Shown here in pieces: positions 31,451-39,083 of a stretch of DNA of 39,083 nt. Under the pieces are notes generated by a model. That model was given only the letters and a program-made list of their open reading frames with translations. It was not told the origin of the DNA and searched no databases. The DNA is taken from the NCBI GenBank assembly GCA_028281785.1, contig JANQJG010000216.1, positions 1 to 39,083 on the forward strand. Direction: 5' to 3'. Every line of letters starts with the position of its first letter. Within the stretch, counting starts at the first letter, position 1. The translations under genes and the position numbers were made by a program. This DNA comes from Rhodospirillales bacterium. Lineage in GTDB: Bacteria > Pseudomonadota > Alphaproteobacteria > Rhodospirillales > Shumkoniaceae.

Positions 31451-32266
31451 ATGGCTGACAGTCAAGACCACATCCGAATGGCGCGCCCGAGATCCGGCCT
31501 GGATCTGGCGACCCTGATCGGACTGCTTGGCGGCTTCGGACTGATCGGATCGGCGATTCTGCTGGGAGGTCAGCCGGCGGCGTTCCTCAATATGCCGGGA
31601 TTCCTGATCGTCCTCGGCGGCACCTTCGCCGTGACCTCGATGTGCTTTTCGGTCGGCGAGGTGGCGCGAGCCTTTCAGGTCGTCATGAAAACCATCGCCT
31701 ATTCCGGACGCGACCCCTCGGAGGCAGCCATCCAGGTTCTCAAGGTCGCGGAACTGGCCCGTCGGCAGGGCGTGCTCGCCTTGCAGAACGTCACCGACTC
31801 GCTGGCCTCGGAGCCCTTTCTCTTCAAGGGCGTCTCGATGGTCGTCGACGGAACGCCGGGCGAGGAGGTGGAAGGCATCATGCGCCGGGACCTGCAGGCA
31901 ACGGTCCAGCGGCACTCAAAAAGCGCGGGAATCTTGCGGAAAGCGGCGGAGTACGCGCCGGCCATGGGCCTGATCGGTACGCTGATCGGACTTGTCCAGA
32001 TGCTGGGAAGCCTGGACGATCCCTCGACGATCGGCCCCAGCATGGCGGTCGCGCTTCTGACCACCTTCTACGGCGCGGTCCTCGCCAACATGGTGTTTTC
32101 GCCGCTGGCCTCGAAGCTTGAGCGCAATTCCGGCGAAGAAGCCCTGGTGAACAGTCTCTACACCATGGGTGTGGCGTCGATCGGACGACAGGAGAATCCG
32201 CGGCGGTTGGAGATGCTGCTCAACAGCGTCTTGCCGCCCGCAAAACGCATTCAATACTTCGACTGA
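31451..32266 (+). CDS. motA: Flagellar motor stator protein MotA/PomA
   Basis: A 271-residue protein with four membrane segments: about residues 19-38, 48-68, and the pair containing APAMGLIGTLIGLVQML and MAVALLTTFYGAVLANMVF. The cytoplasmic loop between segments 2 and 3 carries the charged region that contacts FliG. With MotB it forms the ion channel that drives rotation. The ATG at 31451 has GAGGAG eight bases upstream; a TTG at 31445 is rejected. MotB is not adjacent, which is unusual compared with many motAB operons. Ion specificity (H+ or Na+) cannot be settled here; the layout resembles PomA. Confidence 0.92.
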   Translation: MADSQDHIRMARPRSGLDLATLIGLLGGFGLIGSAILLGGQPAAFLNMPGFLIVLGGTFAVTSMCFSVGEVARAFQVVMKTIAYSGRDPSEAAIQVLKVAELARRQGVLALQNVTDSLASEPFLFKGVSMVVDGTPGEEVEGIMRRDLQATVQRHSKSAGILRKAAEYAPAMGLIGTLIGLVQMLGSLDDPSTIGPSMAVALLTTFYGAVLANMVFSPLASKLERNSGEEALVNSLYTMGVASIGRQENPRRLEMLLNSVLPPAKRIQYFD

Positions 32267-32290
32267 CCGGACGGATCGGGGAGTCCGACC

Positions 32291-33685
<1,395 letters not shown>

Positions 33686-33723
33686 GCCGGTCCCGAGGCC
33701 GTAAGCTGAGCGGAACGAGCGAC

Positions 33724-35847
33724 ATGGCGGAAGCCTCTTCGGGAACGACGTCCGCGGCCAGCTCCACGGAATTCCTGCGTCGACGCTTCGAAGAGCTGTC
33801 GCGGCGCACCGATATCGCCATGGCCCTGGCCGTCGTGGCGATCCTGGTGGTGTTGATCCTGCCGCTGCCGAAATGGCTGATGGATATGAGCCTTGCCTTG
33901 TCCATCACCTTCTCGGTCCTGATCCTGATGACCGCCCTGTTCATCCAGACGCCGCTCCAGTTCAACGCGTTTCCCACCGTCCTGCTGCTCGCGACGATGC
34001 TGCGTCTGTCGCTGAACCTGGCGTCGACCCGGCTGATTCTCGCAAACGGCCATGAGGGAACGGACGCCGCCGGCAAGGTCATCGATGCCTTCGGCGGCTT
34101 CGTCATGGGCGGAAACTTCGTCATCGGGATCATCGTTTTCGCGATTCTGGTGATCGTCAATTTCATCGTCATCACCAAGGGCGCCAGCCGCATCGCCGAG
34201 GTCTCCGCGAGGTTCAGCCTGGACGCCATGCCCGGCAAGCAGATGGCCATCGACGCCGATCTCTCGACCGGACTCATCAACGAGGACGAAGCCAGGCGCC
34301 GGCGCAAGGAGCTGGAGGACGAAAGCACCTTCTACGGCGCCATGGACGGCGCCGCCAAGTTCGTGCGCGGCGACGTCATCGCCGGCCTGCTGATCACCTT
34401 CATCAATGTCGTCGCCGGCATGATCATCGGCGTCGCGCAGATGGAGCTGACCTTTGCCCAGGCCGCCGACACCTATACCCGCCTCACCGTCGGCGACGGG
34501 CTGGTGACCCAGATCCCGGCCCTTATCGTCTCCACCGCGGCCGGTATGGTGGTGACCAAGGCGGGCATCGCGGGCGCCACCGAAAAGGCGCTCATCGGCC
34601 AGCTCGCCGGCCAGCCCCGGGCGCTCGGGCTCAGCGCCTTCCTCCTCGGCAGCCTCGCCGTTCTCCCCGGTATCCCTTGGGTCCCCTTCGCGACCGTCGC
34701 CTCGATCATGGCTCTCATGGCCTGGCACCAGCACAAGGCCCGGACCAAGACGGAAGAGGAAGAGAGAGAACGCGCGGAGCAGGAGTTGGTGGACGCGGCC
34801 CCGGTCGCCGAGGAACCCATCGCCAACACCCTGCGCATCGACTATCTGCGCCTGGAGCTGGGCTACGGACTTCTCTCCCTGATCAACAGCCCCCGCGAGG
34901 GCCAGCGCCTGACCGACCAGATCAAGGCCCTCCGCCGGCAGATCGCGTCGGATATCGGTTTCGTGATGCCCAGTGTCCGCATCCAGGACAACATGCAGCT
35001 GCCGGCCAACAGCTATATCGTCCGGGTCAAGGAAATCGAGGCCGGGCGGGGCGACCTGCGCCCCAATATGCTTTTGATCATGGATCCCCGCGGCGAGGAA
35101 ATCTCCCTCCCCGGCGAGAAGACGAAGGAGCCCACATTCGGCCTCGCCGCCATGTGGATCGACGAAACCCATCGCGAGGAGGCCCTGTTTCGGGGCTATA
35201 CGGTGGTCGACCCGGCGACCGTGATCACCACCCACATCACCGAGGTGATCAAGGACAACATGGCCGAGCTTCTGTCCTATGCGGAGACCCAGAAACTGTT
35301 GGACGAACTCGACAAGGATCACCAGAAGCTGATCGCCGACCTCGTCCCGAACCAGATCTCCGTCGGCGGCATTCAGCGCATCCTGCAAAACCTTCTGAGC
35401 GAGCGGGTGTCGGTTCGCGACCTGCCGACGATTCTCGAGGCCGTTTCCGAGGCCTGCGGCCACACCCGCAACGTGATGATGATCACCGAGCATGTGCGCG
35501 CGCGGCTGGCCCGCCAGATCAGCGACATGTGCACCGGCGAGCAGGGGTTCATCCCCCTTGTCACCCTGTCCCCGGAGTGGGAGCAGGCCTTTGCCGAGTC
35601 GCTGGTCGGCACCGGCGAGGAACGCCAACTGTCGATGGCGCCGAGCCGCTTGCAGGAGTTCATCGGCCTCCTGCGCAAGACGTTCGAGCGTCAAGCCATG
35701 ATGGGCGAGACGCCGGTCCTGCTGACGAGTCCCGGCGTGCGGCCTTACGTGCGGTCCATCGTCGAGCGCTTCCGGCCCTCGACCGTGGTCATTTCGCAGA
35801 ACGAAATCCACCCCAAAGCACGCATCAAGACAACGGCACAAATCTAG
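33724..35847 (+). CDS. flhA: Flagellar export gate protein FlhA
   Basis: A 707-residue protein. The N-terminal half has eight predicted membrane segments, with the FlhA/InvA signature around FNAFPTVLLLATMLRLSLNLASTRLIL. The cytoplasmic half (after about residue 340) binds export substrates and chaperones and ends near RPSTVVISQNEIHP. FlhA with FlhB forms the export gate inside the MS ring. It follows flbD after 38 bases and precedes flhG by 12. The ATG at 33724 has only a weak ribosome site. Length is typical. Confidence 0.97.
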   Translation: MAEASSGTTSAASSTEFLRRRFEELSRRTDIAMALAVVAILVVLILPLPKWLMDMSLALSITFSVLILMTALFIQTPLQFNAFPTVLLLATMLRLSLNLASTRLILANGHEGTDAAGKVIDAFGGFVMGGNFVIGIIVFAILVIVNFIVITKGASRIAEVSARFSLDAMPGKQMAIDADLSTGLINEDEARRRRKELEDESTFYGAMDGAAKFVRGDVIAGLLITFINVVAGMIIGVAQMELTFAQAADTYTRLTVGDGLVTQIPALIVSTAAGMVVTKAGIAGATEKALIGQLAGQPRALGLSAFLLGSLAVLPGIPWVPFATVASIMALMAWHQHKARTKTEEEERERAEQELVDAAPVAEEPIANTLRIDYLRLELGYGLLSLINSPREGQRLTDQIKALRRQIASDIGFVMPSVRIQDNMQLPANSYIVRVKEIEAGRGDLRPNMLLIMDPRGEEISLPGEKTKEPTFGLAAMWIDETHREEALFRGYTVVDPATVITTHITEVIKDNMAELLSYAETQKLLDELDKDHQKLIADLVPNQISVGGIQRILQNLLSERVSVRDLPTILEAVSEACGHTRNVMMITEHVRARLARQISDMCTGEQGFIPLVTLSPEWEQAFAESLVGTGEERQLSMAPSRLQEFIGLLRKTFERQAMMGETPVLLTSPGVRPYVRSIVERFRPSTVVISQNEIHPKARIKTTAQI

Positions 35848-35859
35848 GAGGGGACGGTT

Positions 35860-36705
35860 TTGGAGAATCTTGGCAGAATTCAACCCGCGCAGTCTTCCAC
35901 CTTATCCGGAGGAGAGATGTCGAGGAAGTCTTCGGTCCCCGCGCGGCGTTCGGAAAAGTTGGCGAAGGGCCGGAACATCGTTGCGATCGCCTCGGGCAAA
36001 GGCGGCGTCGGCAAGACTTGGTTCGCCATCTCCGTGGCCCATGCCCTCGCGCGTGCCGGAACCAGAACGCTTCTCTTCGACGGCGATCTCGGCCTCGCCA
36101 ACCTGGACATCCAGCTCGGCCTGATGCCGCAACGGGATCTGAGCGGCGTCGTCGCCGGCCGGTTGACCCTCAATCAGGCCGTGCTGCCCTATGAGGAAGG
36201 CGGGTTCGATATCATCGCCGGTCGCTCCGGGTCGGGAAGTCTCGCCAACATCCCGCCCAGCCGGCTGCAGCTCCTCAAGGACGATCTGGTCTTGATTTCG
36301 GCGACCTATGACCGGGTCATTCTCGATCTGGGTGCCGGACTCGAACGCACCGTCCGGCAGTTGACGGACGAAGTCGGCTCTTGCGTGGTCATCGCCACCG
36401 ACGACCCCTCCTCGCTGACCGATGCCTATGCCTTCATCAAGGTGACCCGCATGGAGCGCCCGGAAACGGATCTCCGCATCGTCATCAACATGGCCAGCTC
36501 GATCCGTGCCGGAGAGCGCACCTACAACACCCTGCTCAAGGCCTGCGAGGGTTTCCTCAAATTCTCTCCGCCCCTGCTCGGGATTGTCCGCGACGACGCG
36601 AACGTTCGGGAGACCATTCGTCATCAGGTGCCGCTGCTGACCCGGCATCCGAACTGCGAGGCGGCGGGCGATGTGGAATCCGTCGCCGGCAAGCTCCTGA
36701 AGTAA
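35860..36705 (+). CDS. flhG: MinD/ParA-type ATPase FlhG (FleN/YlxH)
   Basis: A 281-residue P-loop ATPase with the deviant Walker A GKGGVGKT (residues 46-53), FDGDLGLANLDIQLG (motif A'), LDLGAG (Walker B) and a MinD-like C-terminus. FlhG limits flagellar number and often works with FlhF. Here it follows flhA directly and no flhF lies between them or elsewhere in the window. The N-terminus lacks a DQAxxLR-type motif that stimulates FlhF. The TTG at 35860 has AGGAGG at a good distance; an ATG at 35917 with GGAGG four bases away is possible. Identification of the family is firm; its exact role here is less so. Confidence 0.9.
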   Translation: MENLGRIQPAQSSTLSGGEMSRKSSVPARRSEKLAKGRNIVAIASGKGGVGKTWFAISVAHALARAGTRTLLFDGDLGLANLDIQLGLMPQRDLSGVVAGRLTLNQAVLPYEEGGFDIIAGRSGSGSLANIPPSRLQLLKDDLVLISATYDRVILDLGAGLERTVRQLTDEVGSCVVIATDDPSSLTDAYAFIKVTRMERPETDLRIVINMASSIRAGERTYNTLLKACEGFLKFSPPLLGIVRDDANVRETIRHQVPLLTRHPNCEAAGDVESVAGKLLK

Positions 36706-36725
36706 CGGCCGAGCGGACCCCGCCC

Positions 36726-38387
36726 GTGACATCGGTCGTCCCTTCCCCGCCCCCACCGCCAACGCCTGCTACCCCCTCGGCGCCGCCGCAGCTGCCGACC
36801 GCCGTGGTACCGAACCCGCCGGCCGCGCTGACGCAGCTTCCCTTGGGCGCACGGTTCGAAGGCACCGTGACGATCGAGGGAACGAAAACCTTCGTCCAAA
36901 TTCAAACCACCCAGGGCAGCTTCGAGATCCAAACGGTGTTGCCGCTTGCCAGCGGGGCTCGGCTCGATCTTCTGCTCCAGTCCTTCACGCCCCAGCTGCG
37001 TCTTCAAATCCTCGCCTTGGACGGGAAGACGCCGCCGGCTCTGCCTTCTCCGCAGGGATCGGCCGCCGCCCAAAGCGGAACTCCGGAGACGTCCGTGGCC
37101 GCGAGTGCCAAGGCATCCCCGACGGAAACCTTGTTTCCACGCTTCGCGATCGGCGCAAGAGGTACCGCGGTTCTTATCGTTCCGGCGGCACCGGCCCGGA
37201 GTCCGGCGCCCGGCATGGTGCCGGGGCCGTCCGTGATGGCGGGGTCCCCCGCGATCACGCCCCTGGCCGTCGGGCCAACCGGCAATCCAAGGCCGCCTTT
37301 CCCCTCGTCGCCCCAAACCGGCGACAGCCCGACGGGCACACGACCCGCCGCCGGGTCGACCGGCGTGGCCATGCCAGCGAGCCATACGCCGACATTCCCG
37401 AAGGAAGCGGTAATCGCCGGCCGGGGCACCCGGATTCCGGTACAAGTCATCGCCACGCAGCCATCCCATGCCGTTGGACAAACTTCCACGAACGCTTCCC
37501 CGGCGGCGGTCAGCCTTGCAACCGGCTCCACGATCCAGGGCTCGGTCACGGGATTCGCCGCCATGGGCCAGCCCCTGGTGACGACCCCCATCGGAACGTT
37601 GGCCCTGGCCCTGGGCGATGGTCCCCCGATCGGAAGCATCATCACCTTGCGCGTCGCCGGCCCCGTGACCGCAGGCGCGCCCTCGGCCGCCCCCGACTCC
37701 GCGCCGGCGGAGGAGATTTCGAGGCTACGCGGCTGGCCGACTCTGCGGGACGCCTTTCAGGCGCTTCAGCAATCCAACCCGGCCGCCGTGCATCGCCTTT
37801 CGACCGCCGTCCTGCCCCGGCCCGATGCGCGTCTCGCCTCCGATATCCTGTTCTTCCTCAGCGCGCTCCGTGGCGGCGATCTCAGCGGCTGGTGGGGAAA
37901 CGCTACGGCCGGCGTCCTGGCCCGGACTCGGCCCGACCTGCACGCGCGGCTCAGCGATGAATTTTTCAGGCTGGGCCGACAGGCTGGGGAAACCGCGCAG
38001 GGCGACTGGCGGTCGCTGATGTTTCCGGTCTATGCGCAGGGCGAGATCCAGGCGGTTCGACTGTTCACGCGCGCTTTGTCCGATGAGGACGGCAATGGGG
38101 GCAAAAAGGACAAGGAACTCCGTTTCCTGATCGATCTGCCCCTGAGCCGCCTTGGCCGAATTCAGCTTGACGGACTGGTACGCGATGGGCGGCGGCGCCT
38201 TGACCTGATCCTTCGGTCCGAGTCGCCCCTGCCGTCGCCGATGCAACACGATATTCAAGGGATCTTCGAGGAGGCCGGGGCGATCACCGGCGTCAGAGGC
38301 GGGCTCGCCTTTCAGACCTCGCCGCCGGGTTTCGTGGAAGTCGCTACGGGATCGGCGGCGGCGCAGCCGGATGGTGTATTCGTGTAG
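36726..38387 (+). CDS. Second FliK-like, Pro/Ala-rich flagellar protein
   Basis: A 553-residue protein from a GTG at 36726, 20 bases after flhG; no other start lies between the flhG stop and the conserved part, and the ribosome site is weak. An opening Pro-rich tract leads to a beta-like region (ARFEGTVTIEGTKTFVQI, LQILALDGK), a long low-complexity linker, a second similar segment (TIQGSVTGFAAMGQPLV), and an ordered C-terminal half. The end (LPLSRLGRIQLDGLVRDGRRRLDL, then LPSPMQHDIQGIFEEAG) resembles the FliK C-terminal fold. Its place in the flagellar operon suggests a role in export or hook and rod length. It is not the main FliK, which is at 22487. The function is inferred. Confidence 0.8.
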   Translation: MTSVVPSPPPPPTPATPSAPPQLPTAVVPNPPAALTQLPLGARFEGTVTIEGTKTFVQIQTTQGSFEIQTVLPLASGARLDLLLQSFTPQLRLQILALDGKTPPALPSPQGSAAAQSGTPETSVAASAKASPTETLFPRFAIGARGTAVLIVPAAPARSPAPGMVPGPSVMAGSPAITPLAVGPTGNPRPPFPSSPQTGDSPTGTRPAAGSTGVAMPASHTPTFPKEAVIAGRGTRIPVQVIATQPSHAVGQTSTNASPAAVSLATGSTIQGSVTGFAAMGQPLVTTPIGTLALALGDGPPIGSIITLRVAGPVTAGAPSAAPDSAPAEEISRLRGWPTLRDAFQALQQSNPAAVHRLSTAVLPRPDARLASDILFFLSALRGGDLSGWWGNATAGVLARTRPDLHARLSDEFFRLGRQAGETAQGDWRSLMFPVYAQGEIQAVRLFTRALSDEDGNGGKKDKELRFLIDLPLSRLGRIQLDGLVRDGRRRLDLILRSESPLPSPMQHDIQGIFEEAGAITGVRGGLAFQTSPPGFVEVATGSAAAQPDGVFV

Positions 38388-38413
38388 CCGCGAGCCGGCG
38401 GCCGCGTCATGAT

Positions 38414-38818
38414 ATGGCCATGAATCGACAAGACCGACGCAACCTTCTCACGACACGGTCCAATCCAAACCTCCGAACGGACTACGTCGTGACGTTGGCG
38501 GGACGCATCGACCTTCCGGAGCCACCGGGCGCCGCGGACCTCGTTATCCGCTATGTGCCCGACAAATGGATATTGGATACCCTCGCTTTCCGGCGTTATC
38601 TGGGCGCCTTGGCGCAAGAATCCTGGACGGCGCTGGAGGACATCGCGGCCGTGGCGCTCGACGACGTCAACAACGAGGTCGTCGCGCGCTGGGTTCAGGT
38701 CGTGGCAAGCCAAACGGATGGCGACGAGGCCGCAACGAACCGTCACGAGGTTCTGATCGAGGACAGGCAGCCCGGCTGGGACAACCCGGCTCTCCTCTCC
38801 CGCCTTCACCGCGATTAG
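38414..38818 (+). CDS. QueF-like tunnelling-fold protein without catalytic segment
   Basis: A 134-residue protein. The run NPNLRTDYVVTLAGRIDLPEPPGAADLVIRYVPDKWILDTLAFRRYLGA aligns with the unimodular 7-cyano-7-deazaguanine reductase QueF (NP...DYTI...; I-x-Y-x-P-D-K; a K-x-YL helix). The loop that holds the catalytic Cys and Asp in QueF (LCPxTGQPD) is missing and replaced by LPEPPGAAD, and the substrate-binding Glu is changed. It therefore cannot be a nitrile reductase. It is shorter than QueF (about 150-165). It is the last plus-strand gene after the flagellar operon. ATG at 38414 or 38420; no good ribosome site. It may be a structural or ligand-binding relic; function unknown. Confidence 0.6.
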   Translation: MAMNRQDRRNLLTTRSNPNLRTDYVVTLAGRIDLPEPPGAADLVIRYVPDKWILDTLAFRRYLGALAQESWTALEDIAAVALDDVNNEVVARWVQVVASQTDGDEAATNRHEVLIEDRQPGWDNPALLSRLHRD

Positions 38819-38833
38819 CCAGCAGGGCGCCCG

Positions 38834-38965
38834 TTAACTCAAGCTGACGCTCACGTCCCGGAACATGGATCTCAGCCAGATATGACCGGGATCGTCGTCA
38901 TACCGGCTGTGCCAGATCTGCGTCACCTCGAATGGCGGTGTGCCGACGCAGGCGGCGGCTGTCAT
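38834..38965 (-). pseudogene. Short open frame resembling the C-terminus of a LysR-type regulator
   Basis: A 43-residue frame whose start overlaps the fliJ stop (ATGA). It includes TQIWHSRYDDDPGHIWLR, which resembles the conserved end of LysR substrate-binding domains (I-W-H-x-R-x-D-x-D-P-x-H-x-W-L-R). No DNA-binding domain can be joined to it, since the upstream sequence is fliJ in another frame. It is probably a gene remnant, or a chance or small coupled gene. Low certainty. Confidence 0.35.
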
Positions 38966-39083
38966 CGCCGTCGGCGGTGGACCTGAAGGCCGATTTCGTC
39001 GAGTTCGTTCTGCGCGCGCCGTTCCGAGTCGCGAGCCTCGGCCGCATCCCGGCTGGCCTGAGCGACCTCGTACTTCTTCAAGT
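38962..39083 (-). CDS. fliJ: FliJ C-terminal end (cut by window edge)
   Basis: Thirty-nine codons enter from the right edge and end at TGA (38964-38962). The peptide, starting L-K-K-Y-E-V-A-Q-A-S-R-D and ending Q-V-H-R-R-R-R, is highly charged and heptad-like, matching the coiled-coil tail of FliJ with its K-Y-E-V-A-x3-R core. FliJ is a small export component that couples the FliI ATPase to the gate. It probably lies after fliI outside the window. It converges on the QueF-like gene. Confidence 0.65.
   Translation of the reverse strand, partial: LKKYEVAQASRDAAEARDSERRAQNELDEIGLQVHRRRR

Overview
The window is a high-GC, gene-dense stretch of an alphaproteobacterial chromosome. It is probably from a Rhodospirillales-like organism. 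I infer this from an FlbD-type sigma-54 activator inside the fliF operon, sigma-54 (-24/-12) promoters on flagellar genes, and the style of the flagellar proteins. No rRNA, tRNA, CRISPR array, integrase or insertion sequence was seen.

The left part (1-22192) is a sugar-synthesis and glycosyltransfer island lying between a flagellin gene and the structural flagellar genes, so its likely job is flagellin glycosylation. From left to right it holds five groups. (1) The 5' part of a flagellin gene (252->1, minus) with its own sigma-54 promoter and a structured leader. (2) A minus-strand operon, radical SAM - ptmE - legB - legC (5174->459), whose last three genes match the GDP-sugar route to legionaminic-type nonulosonic acids. 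(3) A minus-strand operon, phosphotransferase - split transketolase - two DegT aminotransferases - RmlD-like reductase (11328->5326). (4) A small unknown gene and a second radical SAM gene (plus strand), meeting a minus-strand operon of a TIGR04372-type glycosyltransferase, GalE-like SDR, nucleotidyltransferase-PfkB kinase fusion, second SDR and HAD phosphatase (18877->12943). (5) Two further TIGR04372-like genes, tail to tail, and a DxD glycosyltransferase (19004-22192).

The right part (22432-38387) is a plus-strand flagellar cluster: fliK, flgD and flgE behind a sigma-54 promoter, then fliF-fliG-fliH-fliN-motA-flbD-flhA-flhG and a second FliK-like protein. It ends with a small QueF-like protein lacking the catalytic segment, converging on the 3' end of fliJ (minus strand, cut by the window edge).

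The regulatory reading that ties both halves together is an inference. flbD, encoded in the fliF operon, would activate the sigma-54 promoters of fliK-flgD-flgE and flagellin, and may control its own operon. A GGCAA-N3-TTGCC palindrome occurs upstream of both flagellin and fliF, the latter next to a CtrA-like box. Export, basal body, motor and hook genes would then be coordinated with flagellin and the enzymes that decorate it. The most unusual items are the Mrp/MIP18-radical SAM fusion and its unfused paralogue, the transketolase/aminotransferase operon, the catalytically eroded TIGR04372 paralogue, and the QueF-like pseudoenzyme.
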